From NCBI RefSeq assembly GCF_000332295.1, contig NZ_KB235930.1, forward strand, positions 5,049,895 through 5,113,894: 64,000 bases of DNA, in the 5' to 3' direction. The position numbers and the translations under genes were made by a program. This document shows, piece by piece, positions 54,587 to 64,000 of the stretch. The stretch's first letter is position 1. Each line of letters begins with the position of its first letter. The notes under the pieces were generated by a model, which was not told the DNA's origin, did no database searches, and saw only the letters and a program-made list of their open reading frames with translations. The stretch is from Fortiea contorta PCC 7126. GTDB lineage: Bacteria > Cyanobacteriota > Cyanobacteriia > Cyanobacteriales > Nostocaceae.

Positions 54587-56401
54587 GTGACCACACTAGC
54601 TGGACGCTATGAAATAATCGGGCAATTAGGCGGAAGAGGCTTTGCAATTACATTCCTCGCCAAAGATCATCTGCAATCAAATAAACCTGTGTGTGTAGTC
54701 AAACAACTGCATCCACATCAACTCCATCCGCGAATTGTGGATTTGTTTGCTAGGGAAGTCACTATCCTAGAACATCTCGGTCAACATTCCCAAATTCCGC
54801 AGTTATGGGCACACTTCAGCGAAAATCAATACCTCTACATCGTCCAGGAGTTTATCCCAGGACATGACTTAAGTCAAGAAATCTTGCCGACCAAGCAATC
54901 AAGTGAGGAATTTGTCGTCGAATTATTGCGGGACGTTTTAGAAGTTCTGTGCTTTGTACATAGTCAGGGAGTAATTCACGGCGATATCAAGCCCCGCAAT
55001 CTCATGCGCCGCTATAAAGATGGTAAGATTTGCCTGATTGACTTTGCCACAGTCAGGGAAATTGCTTCGCTGATGGTAGATGCTCGTGGTGAATTTATTT
55101 CTAGTGCGGTGATGGGTACACCAGGTTACACGCCCAATGAGCAAAAGCAGGGTAAACATTGTTTGAGTAGCGATATTTATGCTTTGGGGATAACTGCAAT
55201 TCAAGCTTTGACCGGGATTAAACCTGTGAAATTCACCAAGGATTATGGTGGTGAAATCATTTGGAGAAATCAAGTAGACATCAGCCCGTATCTTGTAGAT
55301 GCGATCGCTAAAATGGTACGCTCTCACCCCAGTCTGCGCTACCCTGATGCTATGGCGGCTCTACAAGATTTAAATTCCCAATCATCGCCAAAAACACAGT
55401 TGTCACGGCGCACAGCTTTGAAAGCAGCGAGTTTTGTTGGTGCTGGTTTGGCTGCGAGTGTTTTGGTACAGAAAATCTTCCAATTACCAACCACACAAAG
55501 CACCGCTCCGCTGTTCTTCGCTCCCAAGTTTGAGAAAAAACCTCCGCAAATCAACGCTACAGATGTTTCTCAACAGCAATCATTTTTAAAAACCTTTGCA
55601 TTTGAGACAGTAACGGTGGATCAATGGGGAAGAATCATCGCCCAAGAATCTCATCAAAGAAGATTCTTTGCGGAAGATTTGGGTAAAGATTTGATTTTGG
55701 AGATGGTAGAAATACCGGGTGGTGAATTTGTTATGGGTTCATCTCCCCAAGAAAGCGATCGCCGGCGAGATGAGGGGCCACAACACACCGTGACCATACA
55801 ACCCTTCTACATGAGCAAGTTTTTAATTACCCAAAAGCATTATCAGGCGCTGATGAATAGCAATCCTTCGGGATTTATTGGCGCACTCAAGCCAGTAGAA
55901 AGGGTGAGTTGGAATGATGCGCGAGCTTTTTGCGCTCAACTATCCCGACAAACAGGTAAAAGCTATCAACTACCCACCGAAGCACAGTGGGAGTACGCTT
56001 GTCGCGCCGGTACAACCACTCCATTCTATTTTGGAGCAACAATCACTAGCGCTTTAGGGAATTATGACGCCAATTTTACCTATGGTTTAGCTCATAAGGG
56101 TAATTACCATCAAGAAACCACAGACGTAGGTAGCTTTCCCCCCAACGCTTTTGGATTATATGACATGCACGGGTTAGTTTGGGAATGGTGTCAAGATGCA
56201 TACTTCCCCAATTACAATCAAGCTTCTGGCGATGGTTCAGCAAGAAAAAGCGATCGCTCTCGTTATCATCTACTGCGCGGTGGTTCTTGGGGCGACCAAC
56301 CAGGGGCTTGTCGTTCAGCCAGTCGCATCAGATACCCACAGAATTTTAAATCATTATTGCATGGTTTTCGAGTTGTGCTCACTTCTCCTGTAAGTTCTTA
56401 G
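54587..56401 (+). CDS. Ser/Thr kinase fused to a formylglycine-generating-enzyme-like domain
   Basis: 604 residues from GTG 54587 (weak ribosome-binding site; no in-frame ATG nearby). Kinase domain ~8-265: Lys39 (VCVVKQL), HGDIKPRN with Asp133, IDFATV with Asp152. The Gly-rich loop is GQLGGRGF; HRD is HGD and DFG is DFA. A TM helix follows at ~278-297, then a linker and an FGE-sulfatase/SUMF1 domain (~365-600: EIPGGEFVMGSS, LPTEAQWEYACRAG, GLVWEWCQDAY, LRGGSWGDQPG, GFRVV). This is a known cyanobacterial fusion class; the outside domain may sense or modify something while the kinase signals inside. Whether the DFA kinase is active is open. Confidence 0.88.
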   Translation: MTTLAGRYEIIGQLGGRGFAITFLAKDHLQSNKPVCVVKQLHPHQLHPRIVDLFAREVTILEHLGQHSQIPQLWAHFSENQYLYIVQEFIPGHDLSQEILPTKQSSEEFVVELLRDVLEVLCFVHSQGVIHGDIKPRNLMRRYKDGKICLIDFATVREIASLMVDARGEFISSAVMGTPGYTPNEQKQGKHCLSSDIYALGITAIQALTGIKPVKFTKDYGGEIIWRNQVDISPYLVDAIAKMVRSHPSLRYPDAMAALQDLNSQSSPKTQLSRRTALKAASFVGAGLAASVLVQKIFQLPTTQSTAPLFFAPKFEKKPPQINATDVSQQQSFLKTFAFETVTVDQWGRIIAQESHQRRFFAEDLGKDLILEMVEIPGGEFVMGSSPQESDRRRDEGPQHTVTIQPFYMSKFLITQKHYQALMNSNPSGFIGALKPVERVSWNDARAFCAQLSRQTGKSYQLPTEAQWEYACRAGTTTPFYFGATITSALGNYDANFTYGLAHKGNYHQETTDVGSFPPNAFGLYDMHGLVWEWCQDAYFPNYNQASGDGSARKSDRSRYHLLRGGSWGDQPGACRSASRIRYPQNFKSLLHGFRVVLTSPVSS

Positions 56402-56515
56402 CGAGATGTGGGAGGTGGGGAGGCTTTGAGTTTTGATATCTAAGTTTCTGGTTTAAAGGCGCAAACTTTATCACCCCATCACCCCATCCCCCCATCCCCC
56501 TACAATTTCCTGCAG

Positions 56516-58798
56516 CTAATTCAACACCCTTTGCAAGGTCAGCAATAATTCATTAATGGTGTAAGGCTTGGATAAAAGAGTAGTAACGCCATTAGCAGCG
56601 ATCGCCTCTAGCTTATCATTAGACATCAAGCCGCTGCTGGCGATGATTTTCACCTGGGGATTGATTTTTTTCAAGGTGCGAATCGCAGTTAAACCGTCGA
56701 GTAATGGTAACATCATATCCATCAACACGGCGCTAATTTGCTCGGTGTTTTTGGCGTAAATAGCGATCGCTTCTACGCCATCGTTAGCAATTATGGTTTT
56801 GTAATTATAGGTTTCTAAGGAAGTTTTTGTGATATCCTGAACTGCAGGTTCATCATCCACAACTAGAATTAACTCACCATGTCCGTTGCAGGCTGTTAAA
56901 TCTTCCAAAGCAAACGTTTCCGCACCCTCGACTGCTGGTAAGAACACTTTGAAGTGCGTCCCCACTCCCACTTCACTATGGACATTCACAAAACCACCGT
57001 GACTTTTGATAATGCCAATAACAGTAGAAAGTCCTAAACCTGTCCCCTGTCCAACTTCTTTGGTGGTGAAAAATGGCTCAAAAATCCGCTCTAATACTTC
57101 TTCGGGAATTCCCACACCATTGTCAGCAACATCAATCACAATATAAGGGCCCACGTTGGCTTCTAAGTTCATCCGCGCATAGTTTTCGTCAATAAACAGG
57201 TTTTTTGCAGATATCCGCAATGCGCCGCCATAAGGCATAGCATCACGGGCGTTGACGCAGAGATTCATTAATACTTGATGCAGTTGGGTGCTATCTCCAG
57301 CTACCATCCACAAGTTTTGCTGCAAATCTGTAGAAACTTGGATGGATTTAGGAAATGTTTCTTTGAGAATTTTACCAATTTCTACAATCAGGTGTTTCAC
57401 TTGTAAATTGATGCGTCTTCCTTCCACACCCCGCGCAAACGACAGCACCTGCTTGACTAAATCAGCACCGCGTTTGGCGTTAATTTCTAAAATTTCCAAT
57501 AGATGCATGGTGCGTTCGTCTGCATCAGGAAATTTCAGCGGTAGTAGTTGCGCTCCTGCTAAAATCGGGGTCAAGATGTTATTCAAATCATGGGCAATCC
57601 CGCTAGCTAGAGTACCGATGCTTTCTAGGCGTTGAGCACGGAATAATTGTGCTTCTAAGCTTTTCTTCTCGGTAATATCGGTGTCAACCGTGAGAATTGA
57701 TTTGGGTTGTCCCTGTTCATCCCTCACCAAACTCCAGCGACTAGATACCAAAATCTCCGCACCACCTTTAGTCACTTTCGCTAGTTCACCTTGCCATTTA
57801 CCTTTGTTGAGCACCGTAAAGAAAGCTGCTTCAATTTCCGGCGGAGCTTGCTCCTTAAATAATAGCTCACTGGCATTTTTCCCCATCGCCTCTAAAGTTT
57901 GCCAACCGTAGAGGTTTTGTGCGGCTTTATTCCAGAACAAAATGTGGTTATTTAAATCTCGCACCAAAATCGCATCGGTGGTAAAGTCTAACAATGCGGC
58001 TTGTTCTAGAATTTTCGCTTCTGCGAGCTTGCGTAAGTTTAGCTCATGGTAGACATCGCTAATATCAATGCAAGCACAAGTGATGCCAACCACTGCTTGG
58101 GATTCATTCCGCAATGGCTCTACTGTTAAATCATAATAGCGGAGTCCCTGTATCGTGGTAATGGAGACTTCATCTCGTGTACCCACACCACTATTCAAGA
58201 CACCCAATTTAATCACCGTCAAGCGTTGAGCATCTTCCACCGGGAGTAATTCCCAATCTGTTTTACCTAACATTTCTTCGGCTTTCAATCCAAAGCCGGG
58301 GTTATATATCCAGGTGTAGCGTAATTCTGCATCTTGGTTAAACACAAAGATGGGCGAGCTTTTTAAGGCGACGCGGAACCTTTCTTCGCTTTGGCGCAGC
58401 GCCATTTCTCCCCGTTGGCGCTCAATCGCATAACGCATGGAACGGACTAACAAATCCCCTGTAACTTGTCCTTTAACTAAATAGTCTTGTGCTCCAGCTT
58501 GCATAGCTTTGAGAGCAATGGTTTCGTCATCTATCCCCGTCAAAACAATAATTGGCGTTGCTTTGGCTTGATGATGTACTCTATTAAAGGTTTCCAAGCC
58601 TTGGCTATCTGGCAATGATAGGTCTAATAAAATGACATCAGAGTTCTGATGCTGCAAATACTCTAAAGCTGGAGCCAAATGATCAATGGGTATTAACTCT
58701 ACTACAGTGGTGGTAACTTCTCTTAAAAACTCTTGTAATAAAAGGATATCACCAGGATTATCTTCGACTAACAAAACTTTAATATTATCTTGTGCCAT
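56516..58798 (-). CDS. Hybrid histidine kinase (REC-PAS-PAS-HisKA-HATPase-REC)
   Basis: 760 residues: N-terminal receiver (~7-125, [14 protein letters not shown], phospho-Asp in [11 protein letters not shown]), two PAS domains (~145-250 and ~275-395), HisKA with [13 protein letters not shown], HATPase with N-box [17 protein letters not shown] and GTGLGLS, and a C-terminal receiver ([23 protein letters not shown]). The ATG follows ggag inside the preceding gene and starts 5 bp after its stop. Last of three tandem signalling genes, so it probably receives phosphate or regulates output of the same pathway. Confidence 0.94.
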   Translation of the reverse strand: MAQDNIKVLLVEDNPGDILLLQEFLREVTTTVVELIPIDHLAPALEYLQHQNSDVILLDLSLPDSQGLETFNRVHHQAKATPIIVLTGIDDETIALKAMQAGAQDYLVKGQVTGDLLVRSMRYAIERQRGEMALRQSEERFRVALKSSPIFVFNQDAELRYTWIYNPGFGLKAEEMLGKTDWELLPVEDAQRLTVIKLGVLNSGVGTRDEVSITTIQGLRYYDLTVEPLRNESQAVVGITCACIDISDVYHELNLRKLAEAKILEQAALLDFTTDAILVRDLNNHILFWNKAAQNLYGWQTLEAMGKNASELLFKEQAPPEIEAAFFTVLNKGKWQGELAKVTKGGAEILVSSRWSLVRDEQGQPKSILTVDTDITEKKSLEAQLFRAQRLESIGTLASGIAHDLNNILTPILAGAQLLPLKFPDADERTMHLLEILEINAKRGADLVKQVLSFARGVEGRRINLQVKHLIVEIGKILKETFPKSIQVSTDLQQNLWMVAGDSTQLHQVLMNLCVNARDAMPYGGALRISAKNLFIDENYARMNLEANVGPYIVIDVADNGVGIPEEVLERIFEPFFTTKEVGQGTGLGLSTVIGIIKSHGGFVNVHSEVGVGTHFKVFLPAVEGAETFALEDLTACNGHGELILVVDDEPAVQDITKTSLETYNYKTIIANDGVEAIAIYAKNTEQISAVLMDMMLPLLDGLTAIRTLKKINPQVKIIASSGLMSNDKLEAIAANGVTTLLSKPYTINELLLTLQRVLN

Positions 58799-58803
58799 TT
58801 TGA

Positions 58804-59250
58804 TTACTCCGGTGGCAACTTAACAATGGCAAACCAAAAATTTTCTATGGAACGGACAATTTTCACAAATTGATCAAAATCAACCGGTTTGGTGATGTAA
58901 CAATTAGCTGATAAGTCATAGGCTTTAAGAACGTCTTCTTCAGCTTGGGATGTCGTCAGGACAACTACAGGAATGCGTTTGAGATTTTGGTCGGCTTTAA
59001 TTTCTGCCAATACCTCTCGTCCATCTTTCTTGGGTAGGTTTAAATCTAGCAGCACAATATCGGGGTGAGCAGCTTGGGTATATTTATCTTGTTTCCGCAA
59101 GAAAGCCATAGCTTCTACCCCATCTTCGACTACATTTAGGTGAATCGAGATTTTGCTATCTTCAAGGGCGATCCTTGTCAGCAGAGCGTCACCTGGATTG
59201 TCCTCAACTAACAAAACCTGAATAGGCATAATCGCTGCTTTGGTATTCAC
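58804..59250 (-). CDS. Rcp1-like single-domain response regulator
   Basis: 148 residues, a lone CheY-like receiver: [18 protein letters not shown], phospho-Asp in DIVLLDLNLPKKDG, Thr in VVVLTTSQ, Lys in ITKPVD. The extended IVRSIENFW end resembles the phytochrome partner Rcp1. GTG 59250 starts 5 bp after the sensor kinase stop, with aggttag overlapping that stop; ATG 59229 is an alternative. Sits between two kinases as the likely phosphate shuttle. Confidence 0.93.
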   Translation of the reverse strand: MNTKAAIMPIQVLLVEDNPGDALLTRIALEDSKISIHLNVVEDGVEAMAFLRKQDKYTQAAHPDIVLLDLNLPKKDGREVLAEIKADQNLKRIPVVVLTTSQAEEDVLKAYDLSANCYITKPVDFDQFVKIVRSIENFWFAIVKLPPE

Positions 59251-59255
59251 GATTG

Positions 59256-61808
59256 CTAACCTGCTTTATCTGGAATTGTAAAGTAAAAAATCGAGCCTTG
59301 ACTCGGTTTCGACTCAACCCAGATATTACCGCCGTGGCGTTCGATAATTTTCTTACAAATGGCTAAACCGATTCCAGTACCCGGATATTTACTTCTGGTG
59401 TGTAAGCGCTGAAAAATCACGAAGATGCGTTCGGCATATTGCGTTTCTAGGCCTATTCCATTATCGCTTACCCAGAACAACCATTCGTTTTCTGTAAAGG
59501 TAAGATTTGCATTTTCTGCATTTGGTTGAGTTGTTCTCTTCATAACGCCGATGTGAATTCGCGGGGGTGTTTCCCCAGAGAATTTAATGGCGTTAGCAAT
59601 CAGGTTTTGCCAAACTTGGCTCAGTTGGGTAGCATCAGCCATCACCGTCGGTAATAAGTCTTGGGTAATCACGGCGCCACTTTCTTTGATAGCTATTTGC
59701 AGGTTAGCGATCGCTGTGGCTAAGACGGTGTTACAGTCAACTAAAGCAAAGGGTTGACCACGGGTACTGACGCGAGAATAATTTAATAAGTCGTTGATCA
59801 ACCGTTGCATCCGACTAGCGCCATCAACGGCGTAACTGATAAATTCATCAGCGCGCCCGTCTAACTGATTTTTATATCTCCGCTCCAGTAACTGTAAATA
59901 ACTTGTCACCATTCGCAATGGTTCTTGCAAATCATGGGACGCCACATAAGCAAACTGTTCTAATTCTGCATTCGAGCGGGCGAGTTCTTGACGCTGGCGA
60001 GTTTCTTGCTCTAAGAGTTGTGCTTGAGATAAAGCAATGCCAATTTGGTTAGCTAATTGTTGTAATAAGTCTAACTCGAAGTTGTTCCAGTATCGCCCAG
60101 ATTCACATTGGTGGGCAATCAGCAAGCCCCAAATCCCATCACGCACTAAAATCGGCACAACTAAGTTAGCCTTGACACCAAACTGGGCGAGGAATTGCTG
60201 ATGACAAGGTTGGATATGTGATTTAGCTACATCAGCGATCGCACTAACTCTACCCTGACGATATTTTTCCATATATTCGTCGCGGAAACACGTGTCGAGG
60301 ATATTTTTACCGATAACGGCGGGCCAACCTGGTTGTACTGCTTCTTGAACAACTGTACCTGAACCATCAGGCCACAGGCGAAAAATTAACACACGGTCTG
60401 CTTGGAGTAGTTTTTTAATCTCTGTAACTGTAGTTTGCAGAATCTCTTCTAGTTGTAATGACTCCCGAATTTTCAAAGTGATTTGTGCGAATAGTTGCGC
60501 TCGGTGATTTTGTCGCTTGAGTTCTTCTTGTACTCTGTAACGATGGCTAATATCAGTATGAGAACCTACCATGCGGACAACATTTCCCTCAGCGTTCCAT
60601 AGCGCCTGTCCCCGATCTAAAATCCATCTATAAGCACCATCTTTGCACCGCAGGCGATACTCACTCACATAAAACGGTGTCTGCTGACTAAAGTGTTGCT
60701 GGATAGTTTGCAATACGTCACTCAAATCATCCGGATGAATCCGCTTTAACCATTCATCCAAATCGCTGGAAATTTCATAATCCTCATAACCCAGAATCTC
60801 TTTCCAACGAGTGGAAAAAAATACTTGATTAGTAGCGACATTCCAATCCCAAATGCCATCATTGTTACCTTGGAGAGCTAATTGCCAACGCTCTTCGCTC
60901 TCTCGTAAAGCTTGGGCTGTGCGCCGCCGTTCGGTGATATCTTGAATATAAACAGATAAACCCTCCCATCCGGGATAAGCGTGAACTTCTAACCAGCGGT
61001 CTAGTAGAGGATAATACTCCTCAAATTCTACACTAACCTGTTTTTTTACTGCTTTGTGAGACTCACGATAGGATTTCGTCCCTACCATCTCCGGAAATAC
61101 TTCCCAGATACTATTCCCCAACAATTCATCCTGGGGTTTTCGCAATACCTTTTGTGCTTGGCTATTAACATAAATGAAGCGCCATTCATGATCTAAGGCA
61201 AAAAAAGCATCAGTAATCCTTTCTAAAATATTGCTGATCCGATTTCTCGATGCTTCCACTGCTGTCCGTGTTGCTAGCTCATGACCCATGAGTTCCCCAG
61301 TCATCCGCGCCACTTCCACGACATTCCGGCGCAGTTCCAGTTGATCAATCACCAAACGGCTAATTGCTACCAGCGCTTCTACCTGTTGTTGGCTCAATTC
61401 CCGTGGTACGCTATCAATCACACACAGAGTTCCGAGTAGATCTCCTTTAGCTGTAATCAAGGGTACACCTGCATAAAACCGCACAAACGGATATGATGTA
61501 ACTACAGGATTTTGTGCTAATTTTTGATCAGCTAAAGCATCTGGGACAACTACAACGTCCCGCCGTTCTTGGCAAAGATAAGATAAACCCACACTCCGGG
61601 GCATTTCTTGTACATCTATGCCTAGTTTAGCTTTAAACCATTGCCGATTTTCATCAATAAAATTTACCAGAGCGATGGGTGTACCACAGATAGATGCAGC
61701 CAATCTAGCTAAATTGTTGTAGGCTTCCTCTGGTTCGGTGTCTAGGATTTGGTATTGGCGGAGAGCTTCTAACCTCGCTTCCTCGTTGTTAGTTGATACA
61801 GGTTTCAT
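59256..61808 (-). CDS. Sensor histidine kinase with DXCF cyanobacteriochrome-like GAF domain
   Basis: 850 residues: GAF (~10-165), PAS (~205-300), PAS (~320-430), second GAF (~455-610), HisKA ([13 protein letters not shown]) and HATPase ([30 protein letters not shown]). The second GAF contains the DXCF motif DTCF (Cys507) and a Cys-His pair PCHQQF (Cys535-His536), 28 residues apart. That is the same spacing as the two bilin-binding cysteines I recall for TePixJ (494/522). [10 protein letters not shown] and WGLLIAHQC are also typical. A linear tetrapyrrole (PCB to PVB) photosensor of the blue/green or violet class is therefore likely. The downstream Rcp1-like regulator fits a phytochrome-type pathway. 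Confidence 0.9.
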   Translation of the reverse strand: MKPVSTNNEEARLEALRQYQILDTEPEEAYNNLARLAASICGTPIALVNFIDENRQWFKAKLGIDVQEMPRSVGLSYLCQERRDVVVVPDALADQKLAQNPVVTSYPFVRFYAGVPLITAKGDLLGTLCVIDSVPRELSQQQVEALVAISRLVIDQLELRRNVVEVARMTGELMGHELATRTAVEASRNRISNILERITDAFFALDHEWRFIYVNSQAQKVLRKPQDELLGNSIWEVFPEMVGTKSYRESHKAVKKQVSVEFEEYYPLLDRWLEVHAYPGWEGLSVYIQDITERRRTAQALRESEERWQLALQGNNDGIWDWNVATNQVFFSTRWKEILGYEDYEISSDLDEWLKRIHPDDLSDVLQTIQQHFSQQTPFYVSEYRLRCKDGAYRWILDRGQALWNAEGNVVRMVGSHTDISHRYRVQEELKRQNHRAQLFAQITLKIRESLQLEEILQTTVTEIKKLLQADRVLIFRLWPDGSGTVVQEAVQPGWPAVIGKNILDTCFRDEYMEKYRQGRVSAIADVAKSHIQPCHQQFLAQFGVKANLVVPILVRDGIWGLLIAHQCESGRYWNNFELDLLQQLANQIGIALSQAQLLEQETRQRQELARSNAELEQFAYVASHDLQEPLRMVTSYLQLLERRYKNQLDGRADEFISYAVDGASRMQRLINDLLNYSRVSTRGQPFALVDCNTVLATAIANLQIAIKESGAVITQDLLPTVMADATQLSQVWQNLIANAIKFSGETPPRIHIGVMKRTTQPNAENANLTFTENEWLFWVSDNGIGLETQYAERIFVIFQRLHTRSKYPGTGIGLAICKKIIERHGGNIWVESKPSQGSIFYFTIPDKAG

Positions 61809-62496
61809 AAATTTTTATTATTTAAATTAAATCGATTTTAAAAATTTTTGTGACACAAGTACAGACTAACGAATAAAGGGTGAAGGATGAAGTATGAAGT
61901 ATGAAGGGTGAAGGGTGAAGTCTGTAGAGGCTTGACGCAGGCTTAGGATGAGATGAAGAAGCTTGTATGATAAGCCTTTGGGCAATTTGTCATGGGTACT
62001 TTATTTCCGCCGTATTTTCCTAGTACGCCAGGGCGCAAATCAAGCAATTGTTAAAAATCGATGAAAGGCTAAATATACAAGTTTACTGGTTTCATACTTC
62101 ATCCTAGCCTGCGGCAAGCCGCCTTACAGGCGTCTACAAACTTCATCCTTTCTGTACTAGCCCTAATAAGAAATCCAAAATAACTTTCAATAAAATTTAT
62201 TTATATTCATCGAATAATCCTTGACATTTTGTCCCTTACCAGCGATAAAGGTCAGACAATGCAGTTTCTGTACCAAAAGTAGAGATTTGCAGTTAAAGGA
62301 ACTATTGTTGATGGCGATGGAGGTAATAATATTGCCTTGTTCGCCCAAAACAACGAACGGGGAATCATTGTCGGGAATGCCTGTACCCAGTTACTCCAGT
62401 AGCACAATGAGTATCCCCCAAACTATCACTGCGTAGCACAAAATTTATGTGCGGGCGGAATTCTGGCTGGATGTAAAGTATATTGGAATTCTAAAC
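61809..62496. other. Intergenic region with short repeats and a possible degraded frame
   Basis: About 690 bp between the divergent kinase operon and ruvA. gaagtat/gaagggt heptamers fill 61877-61921. An inverted gcctgcggcaagccgcc-type element lies near 62108. At 62220-62402 one frame reads with a single internal stop (62278 area) and contains VKGTIVDGDGGNNIALF then AQNNERGIIVGNA before a stop, possibly the end of a dead gene; I cannot name it. Confidence 0.4.
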
Positions 62497-63153
62497 ATGA
62501 TTAGCTATTTGAAAGGTCTTGTTGCTGGTATTCAAACCATTAGCAGTAATCGGGTGATTCTGACCTTAGAGGTCAACGGCATGGGGTATGATTTGCAAAT
62601 TCCCCAACGCCTTTGTCAGCAAATTCCAGATTCAGGGGGAGTTGTGCAAATTTTTACTCACTATCAAATCCGGGAAGAAGTACCCCTACTTTATGGTTTT
62701 GCGTCCCCAGCGGAAAGAGATTTATTTCGCCATCTCCTGAGTGTCAGCGGTATCGGCGCAGCTCTGGCGATCGCCCTACTCGATACTTTAGAATTACCAG
62801 ATTTAGTGCAAGCCATCATCGCCGCCAATACACAAATCCTCATTCAAGCCCCTGGCGTTGGTAAAAAGACTGCAGAACGTATCTGTTTAGAACTGAAAAG
62901 CAAATTAATCGAGTGGCGCAAATCAGCAGGTTTCTTCGTCGCTACAGGTGGCCCCGCACCAGGAATCCTCGAAGAAGTACAAATGACTCTATTTGCTTTG
63001 GGGTATACTGCCCATGAAGTCAGCCACACTCTACATGTAGTCAGCGAAGACATTGGACTATCCAAAGATGCCTATGTGGAAGATTGGATTAAACAAGCGA
63101 TTACCCACCTGAGCGCTAGCGAACACGTTGGTTCAGAAGGGGGTAGGGTGTAG
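62497..63153 (+). CDS. ruvA: Holliday junction branch migration protein RuvA
   Basis: 218 residues from ATG 62497; the frame is open to 62449, but the conserved domain begins here. OB fold ([20 protein letters not shown]), HhH motifs ([32 protein letters not shown]) and a C-terminal UBA-like domain III ([13 protein letters not shown]) that contacts RuvB. Binds four-way junctions as a tetramer and loads RuvB. Single gene here; ruvB and ruvC are not adjacent, as usual in cyanobacteria. Confidence 0.95.
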   Translation: MISYLKGLVAGIQTISSNRVILTLEVNGMGYDLQIPQRLCQQIPDSGGVVQIFTHYQIREEVPLLYGFASPAERDLFRHLLSVSGIGAALAIALLDTLELPDLVQAIIAANTQILIQAPGVGKKTAERICLELKSKLIEWRKSAGFFVATGGPAPGILEEVQMTLFALGYTAHEVSHTLHVVSEDIGLSKDAYVEDWIKQAITHLSASEHVGSEGGRV

Positions 63154-63360
63154 GGTGTAGGGAACCCACGTTTACTCATCCCCAACCATACTCATTTGAG
63201 TCCAAACCACACCACCGAGGGATTGCAAGTCATTCCCATCGTGATTTGATCAAGCTATCGGCTCAATCGGGATGTTACCATCTATACGAGTCCTTGCAAA
63301 CCCATCGCCCTCAAGATTTCTTGCCGGGTTAATATTAGGGGCTAGAGGTTAGGGGCTAAA
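63141..63360. repeat. Short repeats in the ruvA-CBS-like spacer
   Basis: gggtagggtgtagggtgtaggg runs from inside the ruvA end (63141-63162), and gggctagaggttaggggct lies at 63338-63356. The ruvA C-terminus (GSEGGRV) is partly encoded by the first run. Confidence 0.6.
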
Positions 63361-63395
63361 AGCTGACGAATCACGAATTAAATTGAGGCGCCATC

Positions 63396-64000
63396 ATGGC
63401 AACTTACGAAAACATCTTACAAACAATCGGCAAAACTCCATTAGTAAGATTAAACAGAATTACCAAAGACCTGCAATCTACCATTCATGCCAAAATTGAA
63501 TATCTCAATCCTGGAGGCAGCACCAAAGACAGAATTGCTCTTACCATGATTGAAGCCGCCGAAAAAGCAGGTTTATTACAACCCGGCGGTACTATTATCG
63601 AAGCGACAGCAGGTAACACCGGAGTCGGATTAGCACTCATCGCCGCCGTCAAAAAATATCGGTGTATATTTGTCATGCCCGATAAGATGAGCCAAGATAA
63701 AATTAACCTCCTCAAAGCCTACGGTGCAGAAGTAGTCGTCACCCCTACATCTGTACCCCCAGATTCCCCAGAAAGTTATAATGGTGTCGCCGAAAGACTA
63801 GCCAAAGAAATTCCTGGCGCTTACAGACCAAATCAATTTGCCAACCCCAATAATCCCTTAGCACATTACTTAACTACAGGGCCAGAAATCTGGTCAGATA
63901 GTGGAGGTAAAGTAGACGTTTTTGTCGCCGGGATGGGTACAGGCGGCACAATTTCTGGAGTAGCTAAATATCTCAAAGAACAAAATCCAAATATCATTAT
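63396..64000 (+). CDS. Cystathionine beta-synthase-like / cysteine synthase family enzyme (3' truncated)
   Basis: Runs off the right edge after ~201 codons. Fold type II PLP enzyme: PLP Lys in [11 protein letters not shown], the phosphate/substrate loop [12 protein letters not shown], and [43 protein letters not shown] and [12 protein letters not shown] resemble the CBS catalytic core more than CysK, whose motif is usually NPxxSVKDR. It may make cystathionine or cysteine. Whether C-terminal CBS regulatory domains follow cannot be seen. Confidence 0.85.
   Translation, partial: MATYENILQTIGKTPLVRLNRITKDLQSTIHAKIEYLNPGGSTKDRIALTMIEAAEKAGLLQPGGTIIEATAGNTGVGLALIAAVKKYRCIFVMPDKMSQDKINLLKAYGAEVVVTPTSVPPDSPESYNGVAERLAKEIPGAYRPNQFANPNNPLAHYLTTGPEIWSDSGGKVDVFVAGMGTGGTISGVAKYLKEQNPNII

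Overview
The window looks like chromosomal DNA of a filamentous, Nostocales-type cyanobacterium. Evidence: photosystem I subunit PsaK; an SLH-OprB outer-membrane porin; the cyanobacterial gene pair 2-oxoglutarate decarboxylase plus succinate-semialdehyde dehydrogenase; a cystine lyase of the Synechocystis C-DES type; a PEP-CTERM protein; a Nif11-type peptide; a candidate cyanobacteriochrome with an Rcp1-like regulator; very frequent HIP1 octamers (gcgatcgc); and many short tandem repeats between genes. I saw no tRNA, rRNA, CRISPR array or intact insertion sequence. Species-level placement is not possible from sequence reading alone.

Layout. 0-10.6 kb is a secretion island: two large RTX proteins with almost identical tails (a glycerophosphodiesterase/phytase-like protein cut by the left edge, and an SdiA-regulated-like/lamin-tail protein), a 63-bp tandem repeat, then a type I secretion ABC transporter (CNB + inactive C39-like + ABC) and its HlyD adaptor. 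A TolC partner is not in the window. 10.6-14.3 kb holds a lone zinc-type solute-binding lipoprotein and an osmoprotectant ABC transporter whose permease and binding protein are fused. 14.3-17.3 kb has a DUF427 protein and an ergothioneine-type pair (EgtD and an EgtB/OvoA-like sulfoxide synthase). 17.5-25.9 kb mixes a WD40 protein, a COG0523 GTPase with a Zur-like operator, SufE, PsaK, a coupled P-loop/metallophosphatase pair behind a second Zur-like box, Uma2, DapB and a membrane protein.

26-38.8 kb contains a gene-poor stretch with a possible structured leader, a Crp-family regulator, the SLH porin, a PrxQ-type peroxiredoxin, a PEP-CTERM protein, two small ORFs not usually called, the C-DES cysteine lyase, a glycosyltransferase-like protein, an HI0933-type flavoprotein, SRPBCC and DUF924 proteins, a Nif11-like peptide and a Nudix hydrolase. 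39-46.3 kb carries a VOC protein, the RbgA GTPase, an FHA-GAF adenylate cyclase and the SSADH/2-oxoglutarate decarboxylase pair that closes the cyanobacterial TCA cycle. 46.6-54 kb has an RTX subtilase with an altered catalytic Asp position, an alpha/beta hydrolase, a large PBP-TM-DUF4912x3 protein and the 3' remnant of a heavy-metal P-type ATPase. 54-62 kb has repeat arrays, a Ser/Thr kinase fused to a formylglycine-enzyme-like domain, and a three-gene phosphorelay whose sensor kinase has a GAF domain with both cysteines of DXCF cyanobacteriochromes. RuvA and a 3'-truncated cystathionine beta-synthase-like gene end the window.

Themes that link genes: export of RTX proteins by a type I system; zinc homeostasis (solute-binding protein, COG0523 GTPase, Zur-like boxes); sulfur/thiol metabolism (EgtD, EgtB/OvoA-like, C-DES, SufE, CBS-like); and light or second-messenger signalling (CBCR-like kinase, cyclase, CNB domains). 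All functions are read from sequence motifs without database searches.
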